This document shows positions 1-7,295 of a stretch of 44,788 bases of DNA, piece by piece. Numbering within the stretch: the stretch's first letter is position 1; each line of letters starts with the position of its first letter. Source of the stretch: Patescibacteria group bacterium (GTDB taxonomy: Bacteria > Patescibacteriota > Doudnabacteria > UBA920); the NCBI GenBank assembly GCA_013387205.1, contig WARV01000013.1:1-44788 (forward strand), written 5' to 3'. The notes beneath the pieces are model-generated. The model did no database searches and had not been told where the DNA came from. It saw nothing but the letters and a program-made list of their open reading frames with translations. Both the position numbers and the translations under genes were made by a program.

Positions 1-118
1 GCCGCCGACCTCGCCGCCGACCTCGCCGCCGACTCCGCCGACCACTCCGCCGACTCCGCCGACCACGCCGCCGACTCCGCCGACCACGCCGCCGACTCCG
101 CCGACCACGCCGCCGACT
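1..118. repeat. 21-bp in-frame tandem repeat coding Ser/Ala-rich heptads
   Basis: The first 118 bases are a GC-rich tandem array with a 21-base period built from gccgcc-gac triplets. On the minus strand it is in frame with the DUF7666-like gene and encodes WSAESAA-type heptads; the last visible units change to ARSAARSAA. The array continues past the left edge, so copy number is unknown. Its GC content is far above the surrounding AT-rich phage DNA. Confidence 0.9.
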
Positions 119-521
119 CATTTTCTTTAGTTGGGTTTTCTAACCACTTTTTAGCTGCTTCTATAGCTTTTCTCGGCCTGTCATCGTTAGGGAATTTTTT
201 TTCAAAATTCTTTAAACATAACTCAGCAGCAAAAATAGACAAGGCCACAGAATTTTTTTTCTCCCACTTCCAGGCTTTTACAATCTTCATTTCTTCCCAA
301 ACCTGCTTGTCGTCTTGGATTTCATTCTTTCCTCTTACTTCCACTCTGGCTAAAATCTCCATATTAACATAACCCATTGCGTCAATAATGTTTTTAGAAG
401 CGTGAAAACCGCCATTACACAGGCTTACATTTCCTTTATGTTTGAACCACTTACCAACTTTCCATTTTGTATTTCCATGTGAGGATTTTAATCCTTCGCA
501 CATTGATTTCCATAGAATCAT
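1..521 (-). CDS. DUF7666-like protein with immunity-type Ser-Ala repeats, partial
   Basis: The reading frame starts at an ATG at 521 and runs off the left edge, so the C-terminus is missing. The first ~130 residues contain a stretch reading GNVSLCNGGFHASKNIIDAM and then a beta-rich segment, which resembles the DUF7666 domain common in phage genomes. After DRPRKAIEAAKKWLENP the protein becomes a run of Trp-Ser-Ala-Glu-Ser-Ala-Ala heptads, like the C-terminal helical repeats of Imm-5-like 'putative immunity proteins'. No enzymatic motif is visible and the role is unknown; such proteins are often encoded in phage early or accessory modules. It is the most downstream visible gene of the minus-strand phage operon. 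The domain assignment is from memory of the family pattern, not a search. Confidence 0.65.
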   Translation of the reverse strand, partial: MILWKSMCEGLKSSHGNTKWKVGKWFKHKGNVSLCNGGFHASKNIIDAMGYVNMEILARVEVRGKNEIQDDKQVWEEMKIVKAWKWEKKNSVALSIFAAELCLKNFEKKFPNDDRPRKAIEAAKKWLENPTKENESAAWSAESAAWSAESAAWSAESAEWSAESAARSAARSA

Positions 522-531
522 ATATTTTTAT

Positions 532-654
532 TTAATTTTTATACTTCTCCTGCTTGTCGTTAGGGTGTTTAGCTAAATGCTTAGCCAATCTTTTAGCCCC
601 GTTTCGTTTGATAATTATATCTTTTGCGGGGTTAAGTTTTTTGTAGTGCTTCAT
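532..654 (-). CDS. small basic hypothetical protein (40 aa)
   Basis: A 40-codon frame starting MKHYKKLNPAKDIIIKRNG and ending in a lysine-rich tail. It sits 10 bases upstream of the DUF7666-like gene and 9 bases after the stop of the preceding gene, matching the close packing of the module. The composition is strongly basic. No family recognised. Support is position and packing only, so it may be a chance frame. Confidence 0.5.
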   Translation of the reverse strand: MKHYKKLNPAKDIIIKRNGAKRLAKHLAKHPNDKQEKYKN

Positions 655-663
655 AATTTTTAA

Positions 664-801
664 TTAATCTTCAAAATACATTTTTAGCTCTGGTAGGCTG
701 GAATCCAATTCATCCTTCGACCTTTTGTTTTTACGCTGTTCCTGGAAGTCTTTTAAGCGTTTAAGCAGCCTTTCCATTCGCTCTTCGCTAATCTTTTCCA
801 T
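664..801 (-). CDS. small hypothetical helical protein (45 aa)
   Basis: A 45-codon frame beginning MEKISEERMERLLKRLKDFQ, highly charged and probably a single long helix. Its start lies 14 bases inside the end of the upstream 73-residue gene, an overlap typical of phage operons. No family recognised. Confidence 0.55.
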   Translation of the reverse strand: MEKISEERMERLLKRLKDFQEQRKNKRSKDELDSSLPELKMYFED

Positions 802-1009
802 AGTCCCATCCTTTCCGAGTTCCTTTTCTATGCTTGCCTGAGTAATCCCCTCCCCACCCTAGCAGCACTCCGTGTTTGCGGTATTTTTCCATTTGATCCG
901 CAAACTTCTTGGCTTTATATTCGTTGTTAGTCCGCCTAAATTCGTTTTTGTAGCTTATTTCCCAATATTCCCCGTGTATGGGGATGGGGTATTTGTTTTT
1001 GAAGGGCAT
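788..1009 (-). CDS. hypothetical phage protein (73 aa)
   Basis: A 73-residue protein beginning MPFKNKYPIPIHGEYWEISY, rich in lysine, tyrosine and glycine, with no transmembrane segment. It follows the methyltransferase remnant by 14 bases and overlaps the next small gene by 14 bases. The module context suggests a phage early protein of unknown role. Confidence 0.6.
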   Translation of the reverse strand: MPFKNKYPIPIHGEYWEISYKNEFRRTNNEYKAKKFADQMEKYRKHGVLLGWGGDYSGKHRKGTRKGWDYGKD

Positions 1010-1023
1010 GGTTTTTATTTATG

Positions 1024-1714
1024 TTAGAAGTTAAGGACTTGTTGTTTTAGTCTTTGTTCAGCAATCTTGCAGTATTCAGGGGAGATTTCTATGCCGATAA
1101 ATTTACGGTGTAAGTTTTGGGCGGCTCTTGTGGTTGTTCCACTTCCTAAATAACAATCCAATACGATTTCGTTTAATTTTGTTGAATTTTTAATTAACCA
1201 ACTAAACATATCAACACTTTTAACAGTTGGATGCCCATCAATCAAATCCTTATCGTCTTTGAAAAAATTTGGCTGGTCATTAACGAACCTTTCTGATTTT
1301 CCATTGCTATACATAAAACAATATTCCAATACATTTCTATAATGATAACCAAGACCAAAATTCTTTTTATGCCATACTATCACTTTCTTGAATTCAAAAT
1401 ACTTATCCAAATAAGGTTTTAATAAAAACAAATTCTTTTCATCAACAAAACAATAAAAATGTAACCCATCTTTTAGTATTCTTTTTAATTCAACCAAGAC
1501 TAGTTCAAAATTTATATACCATTTCTCATTATAAGTATCTGCTGATCCATCAAACCAACCTTTTTCAGTGAATCTATTTGTTCCATTATTTGTATTTATT
1601 GGATAGGGGGGGGTCAGTTAGGACCAAATCCACGCACTTATCCGGCATTTGCTTCATTACCTCCAAACAATCTCCGCAAATGATTTTGTTTATAAAGTCT
1701 TGTGGGTATTGCAT
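1024..1714 (-). pseudogene. beta-class DNA N4/N6 methyltransferase, interrupted by a +1 frameshift
   Basis: Two minus-strand frames together make one ~229-residue DNA amino-methyltransferase. The 5' frame from ATG 1714 reads [20 protein letters not shown] and reaches the catalytic motif DPP; the 3' frame continues with [12 protein letters not shown] and ends with VLDCYLGSGTTTRAAQ, the SAM-binding motif, followed by FIGIEISPEYCKIAEQRL. Motif IV before motif I is the beta-class order, as in many phage methyltransferases. The frames meet in a run of eight Gs on the plus strand (1606-1613); seven would restore DPPY. As written, the upper frame stops soon after DPP and no active enzyme is made, unless slippage occurs. 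A sequencing error in the homopolymer, a real mutation, or phase variation all fit. Its ATG overlaps the upstream stop as TAATG. Confidence 0.85.
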
Positions 1715-2109
1715 TAGTTGTTTTTTAATGAATATCTTAATCTCATTTTCTCCAGCAAATTATCAGGGTTTAGAGTTTCAAGCCCTGATTTTTTCCGGTT
1801 GTCGATAAATCTTTTTAAACCCTTTGCCATAAGTTCTAAGCCTTTGTTTGGAGTTTTATTAATAATCCCCTCGTATCCCAATCCTTTCAAACTACTGTAT
1901 GGTTGACTGTAATTATAGCTTTGTTTTTGGGGGTATTGTTCAATGTATTCTTCATTATCGAGTATTTTTTGTATAGCAGAAAACTTATAAAATCCCCCGT
2001 CAATCTCAATCCCTACCGCATCCGTGCTAGTTGAATCCAAGATTTGGTTATATTTTTCCTGTGTTATTTCTTTTTCCGTGTTGTCGAAAAAAATTATGTG
2101 GTAGTTCAT
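1714..2109 (-). CDS. hypothetical phage protein (131 aa)
   Basis: A 131-residue soluble protein beginning [20 protein letters not shown]. The N-terminal ~50 residues look like a small alpha/beta fold reminiscent of phage proteins that display '[14 protein letters not shown]'; the C-terminal half is polar with a basic helix. Its start overlaps the stop of the DUF4373 gene by four bases (ATGA), and its stop overlaps the methyltransferase start, so translational coupling is likely. No family recognised. Confidence 0.65.
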   Translation of the reverse strand: MNYHIIFFDNTEKEITQEKYNQILDSTSTDAVGIEIDGGFYKFSAIQKILDNEEYIEQYPQKQSYNYSQPYSSLKGLGYEGIINKTPNKGLELMAKGLKRFIDNRKKSGLETLNPDNLLEKMRLRYSLKNN

Positions 2110-2747
2110 TTTGTTTCCCTTATGATTTTAGGTGAATTATTAAGTGGTTTAGTATTAGCCAGCCAGTTTTTAAAAGCTGATATATTCTGCGGTAATTTCC
2201 CTTTTTTTCGCTTCCACCAGTCGACCATTAAGTTAAATTCCAGGTCATAATCACGGTTAGGAAATGCTTTTTTAAGTGTTTCTAAAAGTTCATTTTGCCA
2301 AAAATGGTTTTTTAACGCCGTAGTATCTTCTATTCTATTCTCTTTTATTCTCTTCTCTTCTCTTCTCTTCTTACCCGATTCACTCCCGATCAACTCCCGA
2401 TTAACTCCGAAACGCTTTTTTGTTCGTTCGGTAAATTCATCTAATCTCTTTGTAATTAAGGGGGAAAACAGCCTTCCGTCGTGCTTTTGGAAGATGTTTT
2501 TTTCATCACAAAACTTTAAAAACTCTCTCAATTTATCTGGTGTGGTACAACACTCTTCCGCTAAGGTGTTTATGTCGTGCATTGAATCAACATGACCCCA
2601 ATCCGGCATATTTTCTTCTTCAATAAATTCCCCAATTACCTCCAAAAGTGCCAAATAAATTCCATAGCCTTCTGCACCAAACTTGGCTTTTATCAGCTTA
2701 GATTCAATTTTATTTCTGTCTGATGTTTCGTGTTTAAACCATTTCAT
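2106..2747 (-). CDS. DUF4373 (Lin1244/Lin1753-type) phage replication-module protein
   Basis: The 213-residue protein opens MKWFKHETSDRNKIESKLIK and continues through GAEGYGIYLALLEVIGEF, the hallmark of the DUF4373 N-terminal domain found in phage DnaD-like or replisome-organiser proteins. A very basic linker (about residues 120-140, KKRREEKRIKENR) separates it from a C-terminal helical part containing FNLMVDWWKRKKGKLP and a NWLANTK segment, a pattern seen in phage replication proteins with a DnaD-type tail. The likely role is origin binding or helicase loading during phage replication. It follows a 68-residue gene by 14 bases. The family call is good; the exact activity is inferred. Confidence 0.78.
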   Translation of the reverse strand: MKWFKHETSDRNKIESKLIKAKFGAEGYGIYLALLEVIGEFIEEENMPDWGHVDSMHDINTLAEECCTTPDKLREFLKFCDEKNIFQKHDGRLFSPLITKRLDEFTERTKKRFGVNRELIGSESGKKRREEKRIKENRIEDTTALKNHFWQNELLETLKKAFPNRDYDLEFNLMVDWWKRKKGKLPQNISAFKNWLANTKPLNNSPKIIRETK

Positions 2748-2761
2748 GGGATTTTTGTCAA

Positions 2762-2968
2762 TTATTGATATTGCCCTAATTCTTTTGCTTTAGCTGCTAT
2801 TTGTAAAAATGCTCTTCCAACTTCTTCAATAGTGCTGGCCTTGCGCGGCTTTCTTTGACACCATGTCCCGTTTTCCTTATCAGTGTAAAATAATAACTTT
2901 GTGTCGTTTTCCTTGTGGGTAAATCTTACCCGTCCATTTGGCAAAATTTCAAAGTGAAGGTTTATCAT
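2762..2968 (-). CDS. hypothetical phage protein (68 aa)
   Basis: A 68-residue protein beginning MINLHFEILPNGRVRFTHKE, with a beta-rich N-terminal half and a basic segment WCQRKPRKAST before a C-terminal helix. The gap to the upstream gene is four bases. Small beta proteins of this shape are common in phage early operons, but I do not recognise a family. Confidence 0.6.
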   Translation of the reverse strand: MINLHFEILPNGRVRFTHKENDTKLLFYTDKENGTWCQRKPRKASTIEEVGRAFLQIAAKAKELGQYQ

Positions 2969-2972
2969 AAGT

Positions 2973-3308
2973 TTAAAATAAAGTGTTGATTACTTCTTTA
3001 ACTTCAACCTGTGGTTTACAATGTTCGTTCATAAACCTTTGGACTACAGGAGATGTAATATTTTTAAAGTTAGGTTTGACCATATTAACCGTTTGGTTAA
3101 ATTGGTTCTGGCTGTATCTATACCCATGAATAACACCTTTCTCGTCCCTGTCCGGCCTGATTTCCGGCGTTTCGTTTATCAATTCTCTCAATCTCCTGGT
3201 GGCGTTATCCGGTTTATAATTTCCCTCGGCACAAATCTGATAAACTTGGCTGTTAGAAATATAACCTTTAGAGTATATTGCGGATTTAAGTTTTTCTTTT
3301 AAGGACAT
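2973..3308 (-). CDS. hypothetical phage protein, possible winged-helix DNA-binding fold
   Basis: A 111-residue protein beginning MSLKEKLKSAIYSKGYISNS. Residues 5-70 have the pattern of a winged helix: short helix, SNSQVYQICAEGNYKPDNAT, then a recognition-like helix RRLRELIN, followed by a beta wing GVIHGYRYS. A role in phage regulation or replication is plausible but inferred from secondary-structure pattern only. It lies one base from the upstream gene's stop. Confidence 0.62.
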   Translation of the reverse strand: MSLKEKLKSAIYSKGYISNSQVYQICAEGNYKPDNATRRLRELINETPEIRPDRDEKGVIHGYRYSQNQFNQTVNMVKPNFKNITSPVVQRFMNEHCKPQVEVKEVINTLF

Positions 3309-3309
3309 G

Positions 3310-3669
3310 TTATTTTTCTAGTGTTTTTATTAAAGCTAGAATTTCCGGTAAGTAGTGCCTAATCTTAATCATTGTCTGCTCGTAAAATTCTTCTTCATTT
3401 ACCCCGGCTTGATTGGCTATCGCCCATAACTGCCCTCTTAACTTTTGGCTTTGGTGTTTCTTGTCTATCGTTTTTACAGTGCCTTTCTCGCCTAAAATTT
3501 CACCTGCCAAACCCTTTAGCTTGTGCTTAAAGGTAAATGTGCCGTCCTGCTCGTCAGTCTTGGTAATTGCTACGCAGTCAGAGGTTAGTTTTATTTCGTA
3601 AGTTTTGCCAAGTTCCAAGGATTGCGGAATTTCGGCCTGGCCTAAAATTTGGATGGTATAGCTATTCAT
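3310..3669 (-). CDS. hypothetical phage protein (119 aa)
   Basis: A 119-residue protein beginning MNSYTIQILGQAEIPQSLEL, with a beta-rich N-terminal half (KTYEIKLTSDCVAITKTDEQ) and a C-terminal helical part QKLRGQLWAIANQAGVNEEEFY. The C-terminal half resembles the helical segment of phage NinB-like or Rec-type accessory proteins, but this is too weak to name. Its start overlaps the end of ninG by eight bases, indicating coupling. Confidence 0.62.
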   Translation of the reverse strand: MNSYTIQILGQAEIPQSLELGKTYEIKLTSDCVAITKTDEQDGTFTFKHKLKGLAGEILGEKGTVKTIDKKHQSQKLRGQLWAIANQAGVNEEEFYEQTMIKIRHYLPEILALIKTLEK

Positions 3670-4054
3670 ATTTTTGTATTAATTCTAATAATTCGCTTGG
3701 GGTAAATTGTTTAGGTATCCACTTTAAGACATCTAATCGATTTAGCACATCTTTCCCATGTTTATCCATCAGCCTAATGGCGTAAGTGTCTAAATTCCCC
3801 TTTTTAAATACGTTACAGGCGACACATTGAGGATTACAGTTTATTTCGTTAAATCTCAGGTTGTTGTATGACCTAGAAACGTAATGGCCGCATTGCAAAT
3901 CCTTTAAGTGAAACCATTTCCTACAAGTAAAGCACTGGTTGAATCCTTCCCTGCTGTCCCGGTTTCTAATCCACCAGCTAAACACCTTGTCCAGTTTCTT
4001 TTTCAAAGTGGCGACTCCACACTTTTTAGCTTTTCCCTTATTCTTTTTACTCAT
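3662..4054 (-). CDS. ninG: NinG/Rap-like phage recombination protein
   Basis: The 130-residue protein carries a zinc-binding treble-clef pattern: CFTCRKW near residues 41-47, CGHYVSRSYNNLRFNEINC and then PQCVACNVFKKGN. This order of cysteines with the CGHY...R...N core is that of lambda NinG (Rap), a structure-specific nuclease that acts on recombination intermediates such as Holliday and D-loop structures. The N-terminus is lysine-rich. Its presence beside an annealing-protein-like gene and a DUF4373 protein supports a phage recombination/replication module. Start at ATG 4054. Family assignment is confident from motifs; activity is from knowledge of lambda Rap. Confidence 0.85.
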   Translation of the reverse strand: MSKKNKGKAKKCGVATLKKKLDKVFSWWIRNRDSREGFNQCFTCRKWFHLKDLQCGHYVSRSYNNLRFNEINCNPQCVACNVFKKGNLDTYAIRLMDKHGKDVLNRLDVLKWIPKQFTPSELLELIQKYE

Positions 4055-4189
4055 TAAGTTTGGTATTATTTTTACGTCTTTTAGCTATATGCCCTTTAAT
4101 TGGGCTGTTTTGGGTTGTGTTTCAGGTGTTGCGGCTTAGTTGCCAATTCCTGACCGCTAGTTATTCAGCGGCCAGATATCGGAAACCGA
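4055..4189. other. 135-base gap with one hairpin, no gene seen
   Basis: The only sizeable gap inside the phage operon. It contains a 9-bp inverted repeat (gaccgct/agcggtc type arms, about 4151-4168, one G-T wobble in RNA) with no T-run after it. I see no convincing reading frame. It could be a processing site or a remnant. Confidence 0.45.
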
Positions 4190-4996
4190 TTATTTCTTTT
4201 CTTTCTTTGCTTCGTTAATTTCTTTAGCTGCCTTTACCAGTTTTTCCTTTACTGTTTCAACTAAGTAATGCTTAGCTAACTGCCATCCTTCCTCGGTGAT
4301 TTCACCATCACTGTCGTGCAAGCCAGCTTCCCTTAATTCGTATTCTTCGGGGTTAGTGGCTTTTAAGGCTAACTTTTTTACTGTGTCTACTGCTGACATA
4401 ATTACTCCTTTCTCTTTAAGTTCTTTAATAAATTGTTTTTTGCAATAATTATCAATAATTTTAAATGCTTTATTTGCCTCAAATTGAGGTGCACATAAGT
4501 CGTCAATTATCCCGACAAACTGTTTTTCTTTCTCGTCGGGGTGAGGTTGGAGGTTGTATTCCGACCATCCACCACCAACTCCTTGATAAACATACCCATC
4601 CCATTCTTTGCAGTAAGATGTTATGGTAAATACCTGCCCAACTCCTTTCCCGTCTTCCCTGCTTGTATTTCTGTAAACCTTCACCCTCTGCCCCACATAA
4701 AACTTCGGCTTTGGTTCTGCTGGCTTCGGTTCTTCTTTGGGAAGGAATTTTTGGAGAAAGTTATAACCAGTAATATGCTTATGATCTTTTCTTCCTTCAC
4801 ATTGATTGTATTTTCTAGGATGAACGACTATTCCATAGGGTGCAGGTAAAAACAATATTGTATCGTAACCCTTGCTATATTCTTGCTTGTAAGCCTTATC
4901 CTTTGGATAAAGTTCGTATAATCTTTCACATACTTCGTTATATTCTTTTTCTGAATTACATCTAATAATTAATTTTTCATTTTCGATATATTCCAT
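4190..4996 (-). CDS. hypothetical phage protein, possibly with an internal second start
   Basis: A 268-residue protein. Residues ~95-150 contain KFYVGQRVKVYRNTSREDG and then a beta-barrel-like stretch (VGQVFTITSYCKEWDGYVYQ), resembling small SH3/PH-like 'DUF' domains in phages. The C-terminal 69 residues (MSAVDTVKKLALKATNPEEY onward) look like an independent small phage protein; its internal ATG at 4399 is preceded by GGAGTAATT, a good ribosome binding site. The gene may therefore be a fusion, or may encode two products from one frame. The N-terminal part contains a Cys pair but no known enzyme motif. No family recognised. Confidence 0.62.
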   Translation of the reverse strand: MEYIENEKLIIRCNSEKEYNEVCERLYELYPKDKAYKQEYSKGYDTILFLPAPYGIVVHPRKYNQCEGRKDHKHITGYNFLQKFLPKEEPKPAEPKPKFYVGQRVKVYRNTSREDGKGVGQVFTITSYCKEWDGYVYQGVGGGWSEYNLQPHPDEKEKQFVGIIDDLCAPQFEANKAFKIIDNYCKKQFIKELKEKGVIMSAVDTVKKLALKATNPEEYELREAGLHDSDGEITEEGWQLAKHYLVETVKEKLVKAAKEINEAKKEKK

Positions 4997-5003
4997 TTTT
5001 TTA

Positions 5004-5075
5004 TTAGTTAATTACTATTTTATCGACCTTTTGTTTCTTATTAATTTTCCTGCTTCTGCCCTTAAGTCGAGCCAT
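5004..5075 (-). CDS. possible very small basic peptide (23 aa)
   Basis: A 23-codon frame MARLKGRSRKINKKQKVDKI... ending seven bases before the next gene. Nearly half of the residues are Lys or Arg. Ribosome-binding support is weak (AAGAAG just before ATG). Reported because it fills an otherwise empty gap in a tightly packed operon; it could be chance. Confidence 0.33.
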   Translation of the reverse strand: MARLKGRSRKINKKQKVDKIVIN

Positions 5076-5111
5076 CTTCTTAAGAGCAGTGAGTAGAAAA
5101 ACTAGACTAGC

Positions 5112-5948
5112 TTAAAATGGAATTTCTTCCACGAGTTTTCTTTCCTCTTCCGTCATCTCTTGGGCTTCTACGTCAATTACCGGCAGTTCTTCCGGCATGG
5201 GCTCACCGTTAGCCGGGTTTAACTTGCCCTTGGACTTAATTAATACGTCAATCAGTTCACTAGCCGTCCCGCCTTTACCCCCGGTTAATTTGCCAAAACC
5301 CATGTCGTATAAATCCAGTTTGGTATATCCTTTTTCTTTCATTAACTTGGCAATTAGGTTAAGCTGTGCTTCGGAAGGTTTAATGTCTGTCTTGGAAGAA
5401 AAGGCTTGCTGTCTTGGCTGGCTTTGGGGCTGGCTGATTTCTTCTTTGGGCATATCCTCTAAGTCCTGGGTAAAGAAGTCACTTAATCCGCTTGCCCTTA
5501 GTGTGGCGTCGATAAACGCACTCTTTTGGGCCATCTTTAGCGTCCTGTTCGGGTCGCTGTTGTTTTTACTTAAAAGTGCCGCCCCTCTGCCTTCCCCGAC
5601 AAACTGCCCGTTTACCAAAGTGCATTTAAAAGCCACTAACCCTTTAATCTCACCTAACATTTCCAAGGCTTCATTGTCTTTCTCGAATTTAGCCGTCCAT
5701 TTAAAGATTGAAGCAATCTTTTCCGCCCCGCCTTTAGCTAAACTCTTCCTGCCCTGGATAACGTGGTAGTCTTTACCCTCCACGCATATCGCATTAACCT
5801 TTTTAATGAAGTTTTGGCGTAAGGTGATATACCCGTCAATATCCGCATCAGTTTTGACTAAATCATTCTTTTGTTCTACAATGCTAGTAGATTTTGGTTC
5901 TATAACTTCTGCCTCAACCGCAGGAGTTATTTTTTTAGTTGTGGTCAT
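5112..5948 (-). CDS. single-strand annealing protein-like phage protein
   Basis: I place the start at ATG 5948 (MTTTKKITPAVEAEVIEPKS) rather than 18 bases upstream, because AAAGGA lies at good spacing before it and the upstream gene ends two bases away. The core (roughly residues 50-165) includes EGKDYHVIQGRKSLAKGGAE and KMAQKSAFIDATLRASGLSD, a pattern seen in phage proteins annotated as ERF/RecT-like or as uncharacterised annealing proteins. The C-terminal part, SEAQLNLIAKLMKEKGYTKL and a Gly/Lys-rich TGGKGGTASELIDVL segment, is a helical tail commonly found on such proteins. The likely role is strand annealing in phage recombination, in keeping with the nearby ninG. The family call is tentative; no catalytic motif exists to confirm it. 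Confidence 0.58.
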   Translation of the reverse strand: MTTTKKITPAVEAEVIEPKSTSIVEQKNDLVKTDADIDGYITLRQNFIKKVNAICVEGKDYHVIQGRKSLAKGGAEKIASIFKWTAKFEKDNEALEMLGEIKGLVAFKCTLVNGQFVGEGRGAALLSKNNSDPNRTLKMAQKSAFIDATLRASGLSDFFTQDLEDMPKEEISQPQSQPRQQAFSSKTDIKPSEAQLNLIAKLMKEKGYTKLDLYDMGFGKLTGGKGGTASELIDVLIKSKGKLNPANGEPMPEELPVIDVEAQEMTEEERKLVEEIPF

Positions 5949-5950
5949 AA

Positions 5951-6223
5951 TTATTCCTTTAGCCATTTGGCTCTTAGCTGTTGCTTAAGAGGTGCTAGGT
6001 CAGCGGTTATGTGGTAGCCGTTTCCCCTTTCCTCAACTTCTGTTGGTATCTCCTCTATTAGCTTTTCAGTGACTACCCTTGCGTACATATCTGCATATTT
6101 GATTAGTTCATCCGTGTCCCATTCATAATCGGCGTAAAAATCCGGTAAGTCATCATCTAGTATTTCGGGGTGTTGTTCGGTTAATTTCTCTTGGATAAAA
6201 TCCTCAAAATTTCTATATTGCAT
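5951..6223 (-). CDS. hypothetical acidic phage protein (90 aa)
   Basis: I choose ATG 6223 (MQYRNFEDFIQEKLTEQHPE) because AGGAGAATA precedes it; the longer frame would overlap most of the upstream gene. The protein is acidic and helical with DDDLPDFYADYEWDTDELIK in the middle. The start overlaps the previous gene's end by 11 bases. No family recognised. Confidence 0.6.
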   Translation of the reverse strand: MQYRNFEDFIQEKLTEQHPEILDDDLPDFYADYEWDTDELIKYADMYARVVTEKLIEEIPTEVEERGNGYHITADLAPLKQQLRAKWLKE

Positions 6224-6416
6224 TATTCTCCTTCCTGAACTCTTGAAGCCATTCCTCTGTTGGCCAACCCCCGTCACAATAAGTTCCTGTTTCTGTTTTA
6301 GCACCGCACCATGGACCATATCTACCGTCTTTAATTGTCCTTGTGGAGTGAATTGGACATGGCTTGTTAATTAAGTATTCCGACCATTTATTTAATTGTT
6401 CTCTTGTAATAATCAT
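6213..6416 (-). CDS. small protein with zinc-ribbon-like Cys/His pattern (67 aa)
   Basis: A 67-residue protein reading MIITREQLNKWSEYLINKPC, then PIHSTRTIKDGRYGPWCGAK and CDGGW. Three cysteines and one or two histidines are spaced as in small zinc knuckles, which occur in many phage early proteins. It may bind metal, but this is inferred. Overlaps the downstream gene start. Confidence 0.58.
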   Translation of the reverse strand: MIITREQLNKWSEYLINKPCPIHSTRTIKDGRYGPWCGAKTETGTYCDGGWPTEEWLQEFRKENNAI

Positions 6417-6417
6417 G

Positions 6418-6591
6418 TTAGAAAGCCATTACATTTCCCCTAGCATCCCTTAAAGGAATTTTGTGATTAATGCAATAAACTAGGGTCTTAATTGATAAAT
6501 TATTCTTTTCCTTGTTTAACTTTTCCATGTGTTGCTTCATAACTTCACGATGGATTTGATTGTGGTTTAATTCTTTTAGAAGCTTGTTCAT
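6418..6591 (-). CDS. small hypothetical protein (57 aa)
   Basis: A 57-codon frame beginning MNKLLKELNHNQIHREVMKQ. The start lies one base after the stop of the upstream membrane peptide and the stop lies one base before the next start, the spacing expected of a real operon gene. Helical N-terminal half; no family recognised. Confidence 0.55.
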   Translation of the reverse strand: MNKLLKELNHNQIHREVMKQHMEKLNKEKNNLSIKTLVYCINHKIPLRDARGNVMAF

Positions 6592-6592
6592 T

Positions 6593-6829
6593 TTATTCCA
6601 GGATATCGCTATTAGCTTTATCCCTGGCCTGTTTTAATTTTTCTAGTTCCTGCTGGCAAGTCCAGTTTTCAGCCTGGGCTTTTCCGGCTATCCCTATCCA
6701 GGTTGATTGGTCACGTTTTACGAATAACTGAAACTTATAGCTTTCGATAAACCACATGGCGATCTGAATAGTAACTACTAGAAATGCTACTAAAGTGAAA
6801 CCAATTAATGCACGATACTTAAATTTCAT
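6593..6829 (-). CDS. small single-pass membrane protein (78 aa)
   Basis: MKFKYRALIGFTLVAFLVVT begins an N-terminal membrane segment (about residues 8-28), followed by a short polar region and a charged C-terminal helix (QQELEKLKQARDKANSDI). This layout is found in phage spanin-like or other inner-membrane accessory proteins, but the neighbours are replication genes, so lysis is not indicated. Function unknown. Confidence 0.58.
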   Translation of the reverse strand: MKFKYRALIGFTLVAFLVVTIQIAMWFIESYKFQLFVKRDQSTWIGIAGKAQAENWTCQQELEKLKQARDKANSDILE

Positions 6830-6833
6830 ATAT

Positions 6834-6950
6834 TTATTTTTGTTTTCTTACTACAACATACTTTTTAAAAGGGCTGTTATAGTAGTTAATTTTTACTAAA
6901 TCCGCACTTAAGGGCTTAATTACCCTTTTGGACACTTTTTGTTTTTTCAT
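6834..6950 (-). CDS. small basic hypothetical protein (38 aa)
   Basis: A 38-codon frame MKKQKVSKRVIKPLSADLVK... ending five bases before the next start. Very basic, with a short beta-prone C-terminus YVVVRKQK. Supported only by operon packing. Confidence 0.48.
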   Translation of the reverse strand: MKKQKVSKRVIKPLSADLVKINYYNSPFKKYVVVRKQK

Positions 6951-7027
6951 TTTTGTTTTGGTTAATGTTTAGGGGAGGAAAGGACATCGCTGGCCTTCCC
7001 GTCCTCCCCTAATGCGATGTTGATTTA

Positions 7028-7207
7028 CTAATGAACGATACCAACGTGTGCCATTTGCCTTTTGTGCATTTCCTTTTCTTCTATTGTTTTAAATAACATT
7101 TTACATGAGCATCGTCTTGATTCTCGTTCTTCATTTATTTTTCGGTAAGCGGCGGCACGTTCTTCCTGGAGTTTTTTTGATAAACCCCATTTGAATTGTC
7201 TAGCCAT
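7028..7207 (-). CDS. small C2H2-like zinc-binding protein (59 aa)
   Basis: I use ATG 7207 (MARQFKWGLSKKLQEERAAA) with AAAGGTGGTGA upstream; a GTG 12 bases earlier is a weaker option. A charged helix is followed by RCSCKMLFKTIEEKEMHKRQ and then MAHVGIVH, giving a C-x-C ... H-x5-H arrangement similar to a minimal C2H2 finger. It is the first gene of the phage operon and could be a regulator; that is inference. Confidence 0.58.
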   Translation of the reverse strand: MARQFKWGLSKKLQEERAAAYRKINEERESRRCSCKMLFKTIEEKEMHKRQMAHVGIVH

Positions 7208-7295
7208 TTTTTTCACCACCTTTCGATTAGTTAATTGATTAAGTGAGGAGGAGATAATGACCTAAAGTGCTAATTGAGGTTTATCTCCCCCCTAT

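Noticed and set aside
1-118. GC-rich repeated DNA at the left edge as a CRISPR array
   Set aside because: The repeats abut without spacers and are in frame with a protein gene as Ser/Ala heptads.
3939-4139. 66-codon plus-strand frame opposite ninG
   Set aside because: Shadow frame of the minus-strand gene, with no support.
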